Assembly: GCA_041179125.1 (NCBI GenBank)
Contig: JBEGTZ010000033.1
Span: forward strand, 1 to 10,903
Origin: CAMCXE01 sp041179125
GTDB lineage: Bacteria; Pseudomonadota; Gammaproteobacteria; Pseudomonadales; Cellvibrionaceae
DNA: 10,903 nucleotides
Reading direction: 5' to 3'
The stretch's first letter is position 1, and each line of letters begins with the position of its first letter. Below are positions 1 to 6,679 of this stretch, piece after piece. The position numbers were made by a program, and so were the translations under genes. The notes beneath the pieces were generated by a model. It ran no database searches, was not told the DNA's origin, and saw only the letters and a list, made by a program, of their open reading frames with translations.

Positions 1-2
1 TG

Positions 3-3000
3 GATTTAACCCAGGGTTTTAATAGCCTGGATACAACCAGCCCGCAGGATTTAGACCCGCTTGCCAATTATTACCAAGCGCAGTTTTCAGCTGAATATAC
101 CAAGCGCAGCCATAAAAATATTCAAGCTAATATTTTTATGGAGCGTTTATCCCCCGTGGGTAAACATTTGCAGTTGGATTATATTGCTAACAACACCCAC
201 CCGTTAGGCTCCAAACATTTATTAGATACTGCCGCTAGCGATAACGCTTACAACCGCGCACACCGTAAATTACACCCAAAATTGCGGCATCAATTAGAGG
301 CTTTTGGTTATTACGATATTTTTATTGTGGATAATGCCAGCGGTAATGTGGTGTACACCGTTTTCAAAGAGTTGGATTTTGCCACCAATTTAAACTCTGG
401 AAGTTGGGCGGGTACTGGCCTTGGGCGCGCGTTTAAAAACGCTAAAAATTTAGCCTCAGGCACAACCACACTCACTGATTTTTCCCCTTATACACCGTCT
501 TATGAAGCGCCAGCGGCGTTTATGGCGGCGCCTATTTTTATGGGTGAAAAAGCGCAGGGCACGCTGATTATTCAGGTGCCCATTGAGCCTATTAACGCGA
601 TCATGCAAGAGCGCTCTGGCATGGGTAAAACCGGTGAAACCTATTTGGTGGGGCCGGATTTTTTGATGCGTTCGGATTCATTTTTGAACCCTACCGATCA
701 CAGTGTTAGCGCATCCTTTGCTGACCCTAAAAAAGGCAGCGTTAATAGCGATGCCATTAAATTAGGCATCAGCGGGCAAAGCGGTACAAAGGTTATTCTT
801 GATTACAATAATAACTGGGTGTTATCGGCCTTTAGCCCGATTAAATTAGGTGATTTTTCGTGGGTTGTGGTGGCCGAAATAGATAAGGCCGAAGCGCTAG
901 CGTCTGTTTATCAATTGCGTAATATTATTTTGCTGATCAGTGTAATTTTATTGGCCGGTGTTACTGTGTTGGCGCGTTTAAGTGCGCGGTTGGTTAGCAG
1001 CCCGATTACCGACATGGAACACATCATTAGCCGCGTGCAAAAAGAAGGTAATTTCCGCCTTAGCCTGAATAATACAGACAGCGATGAAGTGGGCAAAACC
1101 TGCCGCAGTGTGGATAAATTACTGCTGGATACCGGCAAAATAATTCATTTAGTGAATGAGCATTTAGATGCGCTGGCACGGGGTGTACAGGTTAACCCTA
1201 TTACAGATTTATTCCCCGGTGAATTGGGGGTGTTAGCGCGGGGGGTTAATTCTACCGTGGCGACCATTGAGGCTGCACGTAATGAACAAGTGCGCCAGGC
1301 GGTTATTATCAGCCAAAAAGCCGAAGAAGCAGAAATTGCAGCGCAACAGGCTAAAGAACAGGCCACACAAACGCTAATTATTAAACAAGCGCTGGATGTT
1401 TGTGCAACGCCCGCCATGATTGGTGATACACAGCATCAAATTGTTTACAGCAACCAAGCATTACAGAATTTAATGCAGCGGTTAAACGATGCGGTGCGGC
1501 AAGAAATAGGTGCATCATTATTTAATGGCCAATTAACAGGTATTGATATTCACCGCTTTAAACAATTACCTACGTTATCCAGTGCGCAACAACTTCACCA
1601 AACACAGCAAACGCGCTGGAATTTAAGTGAATTTACATTGGATACTTCGGTAACGCCTATTCGCGATGGCGATGGCAATTATTTAGGCTGTGTGGTTGAG
1701 TGGGTTGACCGCACTGAAGAGCTGGAAAAATACGAGCAAGAAGCCAAAGTGGCGCGGGAAAATGCGCGTATTCGTCAGGCGTTGGATGCCTCCTCTACCA
1801 GCACATTAATTGCTAATGAACAGCAACATATTATTTATTCCAACCGTGCCATGCAGGCATTATTAAACAACGCACGCACCGCGTTAAATAGCCAATTACC
1901 CCATTTTAACCCCGCTGACATGTTGGGAAAACCCACCGATTATGTTCACATTGATACACAGCTTCAGCCCCAGGCATTAAAAAATGCGGTGCAAAAAATA
2001 CAGGTGAACAACACCCTGGGCGATAAACATTTTGTGATTACGGCAAGCCCCATTACCGATGCGCAGCAGAACCAAATAGGCACGGTTATCGAGTGGCAGG
2101 ATCGCACGTCGGAAATATCTATTGAGATGGAAATTAACCAGGTAATTCAAACGGCTTCGCGGGGGGATTTTAGTGCGAGCTTAAATGTGGAAGGTAAAAC
2201 CGGCTTCTTTTTAAGTGTGGCGCAAGGGTTAAATCAAATTATTTCCACCACGAAACATGCCACCCAAGAGGTGGTACGTGTGATTGGCGCGATGGCTGGG
2301 GGTGATTTAACTCAGCGCATTAACAGTGATTACAGCGGTGAATTTGCCCTGGTCAAACGCGATGTGAATAAAACCTTGGACAGCCTGACGCGAACCATTG
2401 GCGAGATTATGGTTGCCAGCGAAACCATCGCTACCAGCAGCGAAGAGATTTCCTCAGGCACGCAAGATTTGCGTATGCGCACAGAGGCGCAGGCGTCTTC
2501 GCTGGAAGAAACCGCCGCCAGTATGGAAGAGATCACACAAATGTTGCGTAAAAGCCAGGAAAACGCCGAAAACGCCAATACCCTGGGCGCCCAGGCGGTG
2601 GCGATTGCGCAATCCGGTGATGCCTCGGTGGAGAAAACTGTGATAGCTATGCGCGGCATTCAAACCGCCAGTACGGCTATTGCCAATATTATCGGTGTGA
2701 TTGACGAGCTGGCCTTCCAAACGAATTTATTGGCATTAAATGCCGCTGTAGAGGCCGCGAGGGCCGGTGAGCAGGGACGCGGGTTTGCCGTGGTGGCGGC
2801 GGAAGTGCGCAACCTGGCCCAGCGCTCGGCGCATTCAGCCAAAGAGATAAAAAACCTGATTAAGGATTCGGTGAGCCGTGTGGAGGACGGCACGGCACTG
2901 GTGGAGGCGTCTCGCAAAACACTCAATCAGATGGTGCAGGAGATTTCACAGGTGACACGCATGATGGGCGATATTGTTATCGCCTCCAAAGAGCAGGCGG

Positions 3001-3152
3001 CGGGTGTAGGGCAGATCAACACGGCGATTCTGCAAATGGATCAGATTACGCAACAAAACGCGGCGCAGGTGGAAGAGGCCTCGGCGGCGAGTGAGACGAT
3101 GGCGGATCAGGCTCGGGCGCTGGATCAGTTGATGGTGTTTTTTAAGTGTTAA
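3..3152 (+). CDS. Methyl-accepting chemotaxis protein, 5'-truncated by window edge
   Basis: Chemoreceptor that relays a periplasmic stimulus to the CheA/CheW array. The frame stays open from base 3 to the stop at 3150-3152. The ATG at 138 is therefore probably internal, because 45 in-frame codons precede it and continue the sensor domain; the true start is upstream of the window. Numbering from that Met: partial periplasmic dCache-like sensor to about residue 258 (GYYDIFIVDNASGNVVYTVF; GMGKTGETYLVGPDFLMRSD), membrane segment about 262-281, HAMP about 283-340, a coiled linker, two PAS-like domains (about 418-535 and 548-660), a second HAMP-like stretch (about 663-760), then the signalling domain to 1004. 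That domain shows the methylation helix (SSLEETAASMEEIT) and the hairpin tip (IDELAFQTNLLALNAAVEAA, about 855-874). It ends in FFKC, with no NWETF-type CheR tether. The ligand cannot be read from the sequence. The stop codon lies in the first bases of a repeat element. Confidence 0.95.
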   Translation, partial: DLTQGFNSLDTTSPQDLDPLANYYQAQFSAEYTKRSHKNIQANIFMERLSPVGKHLQLDYIANNTHPLGSKHLLDTAASDNAYNRAHRKLHPKLRHQLEAFGYYDIFIVDNASGNVVYTVFKELDFATNLNSGSWAGTGLGRAFKNAKNLASGTTTLTDFSPYTPSYEAPAAFMAAPIFMGEKAQGTLIIQVPIEPINAIMQERSGMGKTGETYLVGPDFLMRSDSFLNPTDHSVSASFADPKKGSVNSDAIKLGISGQSGTKVILDYNNNWVLSAFSPIKLGDFSWVVVAEIDKAEALASVYQLRNIILLISVILLAGVTVLARLSARLVSSPITDMEHIISRVQKEGNFRLSLNNTDSDEVGKTCRSVDKLLLDTGKIIHLVNEHLDALARGVQVNPITDLFPGELGVLARGVNSTVATIEAARNEQVRQAVIISQKAEEAEIAAQQAKEQATQTLIIKQALDVCATPAMIGDTQHQIVYSNQALQNLMQRLNDAVRQEIGASLFNGQLTGIDIHRFKQLPTLSSAQQLHQTQQTRWNLSEFTLDTSVTPIRDGDGNYLGCVVEWVDRTEELEKYEQEAKVARENARIRQALDASSTSTLIANEQQHIIYSNRAMQALLNNARTALNSQLPHFNPADMLGKPTDYVHIDTQLQPQALKNAVQKIQVNNTLGDKHFVITASPITDAQQNQIGTVIEWQDRTSEISIEMEINQVIQTASRGDFSASLNVEGKTGFFLSVAQGLNQIISTTKHATQEVVRVIGAMAGGDLTQRINSDYSGEFALVKRDVNKTLDSLTRTIGEIMVASETIATSSEEISSGTQDLRMRTEAQASSLEETAASMEEITQMLRKSQENAENANTLGAQAVAIAQSGDASVEKTVIAMRGIQTASTAIANIIGVIDELAFQTNLLALNAAVEAARAGEQGRGFAVVAAEVRNLAQRSAHSAKEIKNLIKDSVSRVEDGTALVEASRKTLNQMVQEISQVTRMMGDIVIASKEQAAGVGQINTAILQMDQITQQNAAQVEEASAASETMADQARALDQLMVFFKC

Positions 3153-3331
3153 ACCTAGAAACCTCAGTTGAACGCGTAGCGAGAGCGACTAAGACGCCGG
3201 ATTTAAAGCGATTTTTGCCAAAATTTGGCGAAAGCAGTAGTCACCACTACGGTGAGTCAAATTTTGGCAAAAATCGCTTTAAATTCAAGTGTTAGGCGTT
3301 CGCAGTAGCGTTCAACTGAGGTTTTTAGGTT
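3150..3331. repeat. Large (about 180 bp) interrupted palindrome abutting the MCP stop
   Basis: The outer arms (3152-3175 and 3308-3331) are inverted copies of AACCTAGAAACCTCAGTT plus GAACGC, with one mismatch. The inner arms, 3201-3226 and 3259-3284, are a perfect 26-bp inverted repeat (core GCGATTTTTGCCAAAATTT). The loop holds a small hairpin TCACC-ACTAC-GGTGA at 3241-3255. The 18-mer GTTAAACCTAGAAACCTC occurs at 3148-3165 and again, in direct orientation, at 3329-3346, so the body is bracketed by direct repeats. No ORF or transposase is present. It may be a MITE-like or REP/BIME-like element. As RNA it could form a long stem protecting or ending the chemoreceptor transcript, but no proper U-tract follows. 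Confidence 0.85.
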
Positions 3332-3347
3332 AAACCTAGAAACCTCG

Positions 3348-3460
3348 GTAGGGGCGCAATTCATTGCGCCCTATTTATTTCAACCCCATTTATTTGCCCC
3401 AAATTACCCAGTAAATCGCCGACAAAACGCCAACCAAGGCGCGATGAATCGCGCCCCTAC
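3348..3460. repeat. Pair of inverted GC-rich palindromic repeats
   Basis: A 23-bp block at 3348-3370 (GTAGGGGCGC-AATTCATTG-CGCC) recurs inverted at 3438-3460 with two compensating changes, and each copy is itself a short hairpin (GCGCAA-TTCA-TTGCGC and its GCGCGA version). The 67 bases between them are AT-rich with no ORF. The copies lie between two convergent genes, where such hairpins commonly act as bidirectional termination or mRNA-end signals; that role is inference. A related copy lies at 6601-6650. Confidence 0.75.
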
Positions 3461-3486
3461 ATGGGCATCTGCGGTTTTAACAAGGA

Positions 3487-4746
3487 CTATTTGGCCGTTT
3501 GTATGGATGTTGCCAATAACAAGTGCGCGCTGTTGAGGTTTGCTGCCAGTTGCCCGCTGGGGTCGAGGTTTGCGCTGCGCTGCACGCTGCCTGCTACCCA
3601 ATAGCGCTCGCCAAGTTTGATGCGCTCAACCGCCAAGGGTGCGTGGCTTGAAACCCAGATCGGTTTTACACCCACCAAGCGCAGGTTGAGTTTGATGTAG
3701 GGTTTCCCCTCGCGCACCATTACGGCTTCAACTTCGCCCAACACATTGGCCCACTGGCCGCTGTACCTTGGGTTGAGTTCTCCATTGGCGAAAAGGGGCG
3801 CATCAACTGTGGGGGGCGGGGCTGCGGGTGTGCTGAGGCGGGCGGCGTACTCTGCCCAGGTGGTTTGGATTTGGCACTGGTTGATCAGCGCCGCTTGTAA
3901 CTGGGGGTCGTCGGGTGTTTTGCCCAGGGCTTTGCGGTAGCGGTCCCAAGCTTTGTCGATCCAGCCGTGGGCTTTCCAAAACAGGTAGAGATCCAGCGGG
4001 CTTTGGTCGGCAACATTCAGGCCTGAAGCCGCAGCATCATTGAACTGGCCGCTGCTGGCATTGGTGAGCAGGGCTGCATTAAGGCTATCCACCATCACGC
4101 CGCCGCTGGTGCCGCCGCATTGAATCCACTGACCGAACTCGCCTTCTGTTTTCCAGCGCGCCAATAACTGCGTGCGCGACATTTTAGGAATGCGGTCCAC
4201 CGCCTCGGCGGCGCGGCGCACTGCTTCAGGCCAGGGTTTAAAGTGGTTTTGCAGCATGACAGGGTAGTCTTCGCGGGCGGGGAACCTGCGCCAGCCAGCA
4301 AACTGATCATTCAAGCTGGGCCAAAGTGCGCGCAAGGAGTGCAGCAGGTGGCGGTGCATGGCTAAAAAAGCAAAACCGTCTTGCGGGCCTTGGCACAGGT
4401 CTTCAGGCGGAAGTGGCAGTGCGGGATTGGCGCAGAGGCCGCCTTTCGCCGCACTAAACCCACTGCGGCAAAGGCGCGCTTGTTGCCACAGGTGGTAACT
4501 GGCTTGCCAGCGCTGGGCGGCCATCCATTGCTTGATGGTGGGCTGAATTTCGGCGTCGTTAAAACCGCCTGCTGGGCGTTCAATGAAGGTGTCCGGCAAG
4601 CTGCCGTCACTTTTATGGGCTTCAAACCCGCTGAGGCATTGGGCGGGCAGCGTGTCCGCCTGGGCAAACCCGCTGCTTAGGAGCAAAAACAAAACAACCC
4701 CCGCAACCGTTGGGTTGCGGGGGTTGTAGGTGGGGTTAATGACCAT
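3487..4746 (-). CDS. Secreted tyrosinase-like paralogue lacking most copper ligands
   Basis: A 419-residue exported protein paralogous to the lipoprotein encoded just upstream. A signal peptide (hydrophobic about 14-27, likely cleavage after AQA at residue 30) is followed by a domain (about 37-295) that aligns along its length with the neighbour. Shared features are six cysteines (C37, C93, C105, C118, C210, C291), FLxxHR (H131), WP, and FWKAHGWIDKAWDRYR (H260, D264, W267). That last motif resembles the third CuB histidine motif of tyrosinases. The neighbour's H-x3-H (H287/H291) is N223/L227 here, and its H143/H147 are Y84/Q88, so a dicopper site is unlikely. The C-terminus (about 325-419) is a separate beta-rich, possibly OB-like segment (GEVEAVMV, KPYIKLNL, YWVAGSV) with no heme motif. 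The gene follows its neighbour by 45 nt. AGAGGT is present, but unusually far (about 14 nt) from the ATG. Codons 6-22 overlap an intrinsic terminator. Function unknown; possibly a structural partner or pseudoenzyme. Confidence 0.85.
   Translation of the reverse strand: MVINPTYNPRNPTVAGVVLFLLLSSGFAQADTLPAQCLSGFEAHKSDGSLPDTFIERPAGGFNDAEIQPTIKQWMAAQRWQASYHLWQQARLCRSGFSAAKGGLCANPALPLPPEDLCQGPQDGFAFLAMHRHLLHSLRALWPSLNDQFAGWRRFPAREDYPVMLQNHFKPWPEAVRRAAEAVDRIPKMSRTQLLARWKTEGEFGQWIQCGGTSGGVMVDSLNAALLTNASSGQFNDAAASGLNVADQSPLDLYLFWKAHGWIDKAWDRYRKALGKTPDDPQLQAALINQCQIQTTWAEYAARLSTPAAPPPTVDAPLFANGELNPRYSGQWANVLGEVEAVMVREGKPYIKLNLRLVGVKPIWVSSHAPLAVERIKLGERYWVAGSVQRSANLDPSGQLAANLNSAHLLLATSIQTAK
4695..4726 (-). 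terminator. Intrinsic terminator overlapping signal-peptide codons
   Basis: A perfect 14-bp GC-rich inverted repeat (CAACCCCCGCAACC, loop of 4, then its complement) is followed on the minus strand by TTTTGTTTTTG. This is a textbook rho-independent terminator. It lies 66 nt after the stop of the poly-Ser lipoprotein gene, but also inside the first 25 codons of the downstream paralogue, where the U-tract encodes the VLFLLL core of its signal peptide. It could end most transcripts after the first gene and attenuate the second. Confidence 0.85.
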
Positions 4747-4791
4747 GAGCTGATCAGTTACCTCTGGAGTTTACGGTGTTATTACGCGCGG

Positions 4792-6306
4792 TTATTGCAC
4801 AATAGTAGGCGCTTTAGCACCGTCTTTAATCCAGTCGTACAAGTCCTGAATGTTTTGTGAACTCAAGCCAGACATGGTTTGTTTGCAGGCTGCGTTAGCG
4901 GTACACACCGCGCCGCTGTCGCCACTTTTGCCGGAGGCTTTTAAGTAGAGCCAGCTTTTCTCAGGGTTGCCCGGTACAACCATTTTGAAATCGTTGGTGT
5001 TGTGCGCGGTGCGGCCAATCAGGCGCTCAACAATTTCAGTGGATGGCACTTGGTAGCCCAAACGCAGGCCTGCTTCTTCACCGGCGCCGTGGCAGGTTGA
5101 GCACTTGGCGGTAGCGGATTCAAGAGCTGGGCGGATCTTCTCGTGGAAGAAACCGGCTTCTTTCACCGCAGGTACGAAGTCGAGCTGTTGGTTGGGGTGG
5201 CCTTTGGTGCCACGGGTTTCCATGCCCACTTCACGCCATTTATCCATTTCGCGGCACTGTTGCAGCATTTCAGCTTTGTAGTCAGCGTCGTTTTTGGTTT
5301 TTTGCTTGGCGGCGCGGTAGCGATCCCATACGTTGTCGATCCAACCGTGGAGTTTCCAGAACAGGTAGGCGTCGAGGTTAACGTTGTTGTTGTTAGCCGC
5401 GTGTTTTTGGTTTTGGGTAGGCACACCGTTGGCGTGTAGGGCGAAGTGGAGGTTTCTGGCGGTGGAGAAGTTGGCTCCGCCTGCTACGCCGGGTTTGATG
5501 GAGCAGGAAATCCAGGTGCCCAGGTCGCCCTCGGTGGGGAATTCGCTGATGTGCGCTTCGATGTTGTCGGCGATGTCGGCGATGTCCAGGATGGCTTTCG
5601 GCCAGGCGGTGAAGTAAGGGCGAATCGGCGCTGGGTAATCTGCGGCGGTACGGGGGAACTTAGTCCAGCCGGTGAATTGCTCGGCGTTATCGGGCCACAA
5701 CTCCAGCAGTTGTTCGCGCATTAAACGGTGGCCAGATAAGAAATCCAAGCCGTTAACTGCGCCTTGGCAGTCGTTTTGTTTGGGGAGGAAATCGGTAAAT
5801 TTACAGGCGCTGGGCAGGCCATTGATGCCTACAGCACCGCCGCTGCCACTACAGCCGCGCGCTTGGTGCCAGAGTACGTGGGCGTCTTGCCAGCCGTGGT
5901 CGTACATGTAGTCGTACACGTCGGGTTGCACGGATACGTCTTCTTGGTTGTTGAGTTTATGTGTGGCGTAGCTGCTTTGAATGGCGCCGTTGGTAATGTG
6001 TGGGCGAAAGCCGGTCAAGCAGTGGTCCGCCGAGGTGATGCCTGAGCTTGAACTGGAGCTTGAGCTGGATGAGCGGCCTGAACTTGATGAGCTAGACGAG
6101 CTTGACGACGTGCGGCCTGATGAACTTGAAGACGAGCTTGAAGAGGTGCGGCCTGAACTTGAAGAAGAGCTTGAGCTGGAAGAACTGGAGCTTGAGCTGG
6201 ATGAGCTGCTGGAACTGGTGGTGCCTGTGCAGGCGGCCAGGGCGAAGCTGAGAAGCCCTACGCCCACTAGCGAGAGTGAATTGGATGACCCTTTGAATAA
6301 TTTCAT
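4792..6306 (-). CDS. Poly-Ser lipoprotein with tyrosinase-like and cytochrome c domains
   Basis: A 504-residue lipoprotein. The start at 6306 is preferred over an in-frame ATG at 6393: it has AAGGG upstream, and a lipoprotein signal begins there with lipobox LAAC (lipidated Cys26). Thr at +2 suggests outer-membrane sorting. Residues 31-92 are almost pure serine broken by GRT/GR. Residues about 95-360 form the domain shared with the downstream paralogue: candidate CuA-side H143, H147 and H193 (FLSGHR), a CuB-like H-x3-H (H287, H291) and FWKLHGWIDNVWDRY (H320, D324, W327), resembling the tyrosinase CuB consensus. Residues about 380-504 are a c-type cytochrome: CSTCH (C402-H406), VVPGNPEKSWLY, and a probable axial Met478 before a terminal helix ending WIKDGA. 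I infer a surface-tethered copper/heme oxidoreductase. The substrate is unknown; electron transfer in polysaccharide or phenolic oxidation is speculative. The tyrosinase match is by motif only, and the usual HA2-x8-HA3 spacing is not seen. Confidence 0.9.
   Translation of the reverse strand: MKLFKGSSNSLSLVGVGLLSFALAACTGTTSSSSSSSSSSSSSSSSSSSSSGRTSSSSSSSSSGRTSSSSSSSSSSGRSSSSSSSSSSGITSADHCLTGFRPHITNGAIQSSYATHKLNNQEDVSVQPDVYDYMYDHGWQDAHVLWHQARGCSGSGGAVGINGLPSACKFTDFLPKQNDCQGAVNGLDFLSGHRLMREQLLELWPDNAEQFTGWTKFPRTAADYPAPIRPYFTAWPKAILDIADIADNIEAHISEFPTEGDLGTWISCSIKPGVAGGANFSTARNLHFALHANGVPTQNQKHAANNNNVNLDAYLFWKLHGWIDNVWDRYRAAKQKTKNDADYKAEMLQQCREMDKWREVGMETRGTKGHPNQQLDFVPAVKEAGFFHEKIRPALESATAKCSTCHGAGEEAGLRLGYQVPSTEIVERLIGRTAHNTNDFKMVVPGNPEKSWLYLKASGKSGDSGAVCTANAACKQTMSGLSSQNIQDLYDWIKDGAKAPTIVQ
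6031..6216 (-). repeat. Low-complexity poly-serine linker coding tract
   Basis: This tract encodes residues 31-92 of the lipoprotein: serine runs of 21, 9, 10 and 10 separated by GRT, GRT and GR. Mixed TCN and AGY codons are used, so the tract is not a simple DNA microsatellite and looks selected at the protein level. Poly-Ser linkers of this type are characteristic of Cellvibrio, Saccharophagus and Teredinibacter secreted enzymes. The Arg-bearing interruptions recur at near-regular spacing. Confidence 0.9.
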
Positions 6307-6456
6307 GGTGCAAGCCCTTTGAATTAGCCCTGAGATTTTTGTTATGTGCTTGTGTTGTGTGCTTAAGAGACAACGGCCCAGTTTTAAAAACAAACGCCGC
6401 GACTTAAGTCTTTTCAGTGCGTCACTATACGGTTTTCCCTAGTTGGAAACGGGTTA

Positions 6457-6486
6457 TTTATCACACAATTTATCGCGCTGTGGCAA
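6457..6486 (-). promoter_or_regulatory. Weak candidate sigma70 promoter for the lipoprotein gene
   Basis: On the minus strand, TTGCCA (6481-6486, one mismatch to the -35 consensus) is followed 18-19 nt later by a poor -10 candidate (GATAAAT) at about 6455-6461. It lies about 150 nt upstream of the lipoprotein start. A second possibility is TATAGT near 6425-6430, without a clear -35. Low confidence, because the -10 match is weak. Confidence 0.22.
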
Positions 6487-6496
6487 TTTGTCGCAC
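6466..6496. repeat. 13-bp direct repeat pair, possible operator
   Basis: CAATTTATCGCGC (6466-6478) and CAATTTGTCGCAC (6484-6496) match at 11 of 13 positions and start 18 bases apart, roughly two helical turns with a short offset. They overlap the weak promoter candidate of the lipoprotein gene, so they could be tandem binding sites for a regulator. No known regulator motif is recognised. Confidence 0.35.
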
Positions 6497-6600
6497 CGAG
6501 TAGAAATAGGTTGAACCTGATCACAAAAACAGGTCGCCTGTGGGCCTATTTACCCCATTTCTGAGCTGCGAATGTTGAGTGGGGGCTTACTTTGGGGTGG

Positions 6601-6650
6601 GGTTTCTAGGCTTAATGGGGCGCGACAAATCCCGCGCCCACGAGGTTTTT
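6601..6650. repeat. Dispersed palindromic repeat copy
   Basis: A GGGCGCG (6618-6624) / CGCGCCC (6633-6639) stem with an 8-nt loop. On the minus strand, AAAAACCTCGTGGGCGCG precedes it, matching the AAACCTCGG-T-AGGGGCGC start of the 3340-3370 copy. CCTAGAAACC (minus strand, 6601-6610) follows it. This is the same repeat family as at 3150-3460. Confidence 0.6.
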
Positions 6651-6679
6651 GGAATCAAAAAATAGCGCAGTTTTTAGGA

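Larger units (their letters stand above)
6307..6679. other. Non-coding region between lipoprotein and HDOD genes
   Basis: A 373-base stretch without a convincing gene. It should carry the promoter of the lipoprotein gene (minus strand) and the 3' end of the HDOD gene (same strand). It is AT-richer than its surroundings from 6320 to 6500. The only structures seen are a 13-mer direct repeat pair at 6466-6496 and a palindromic repeat at 6601-6650. After the HDOD stop (6680) the minus strand has T-rich stretches but no canonical terminator. Confidence 0.6.

Noticed and set aside
138..140. ATG at 138 as the start of the chemoreceptor.
   Set aside because: The frame is open to the window edge, and the preceding 45 codons (for example NYYQAQFSAEYTKRS) continue a Cache-type sensor. 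The start is therefore outside the window.
3404..3601. Small minus-strand ORF overlapping the palindromes and the end of the 419-aa gene.
   Set aside because: It overlaps a well-supported gene in another frame on the same strand and reads through the repeat. No ribosome site or family resemblance.
5981..6322. Plus-strand ORF of Glu/Leu/Asp repeats (ELEL, DELD).
   Set aside because: It is the antisense of the poly-serine codons of the lipoprotein; TCN/AGY serine codons read as Glu/Leu/Asp on the other strand.
6307..6393. Upstream start of the lipoprotein at 6393.
   Set aside because: It would add 29 residues in front of a complete lipoprotein signal peptide with lipobox. The ATG at 6306 has AAGGG upstream and places the signal at the N-terminus.
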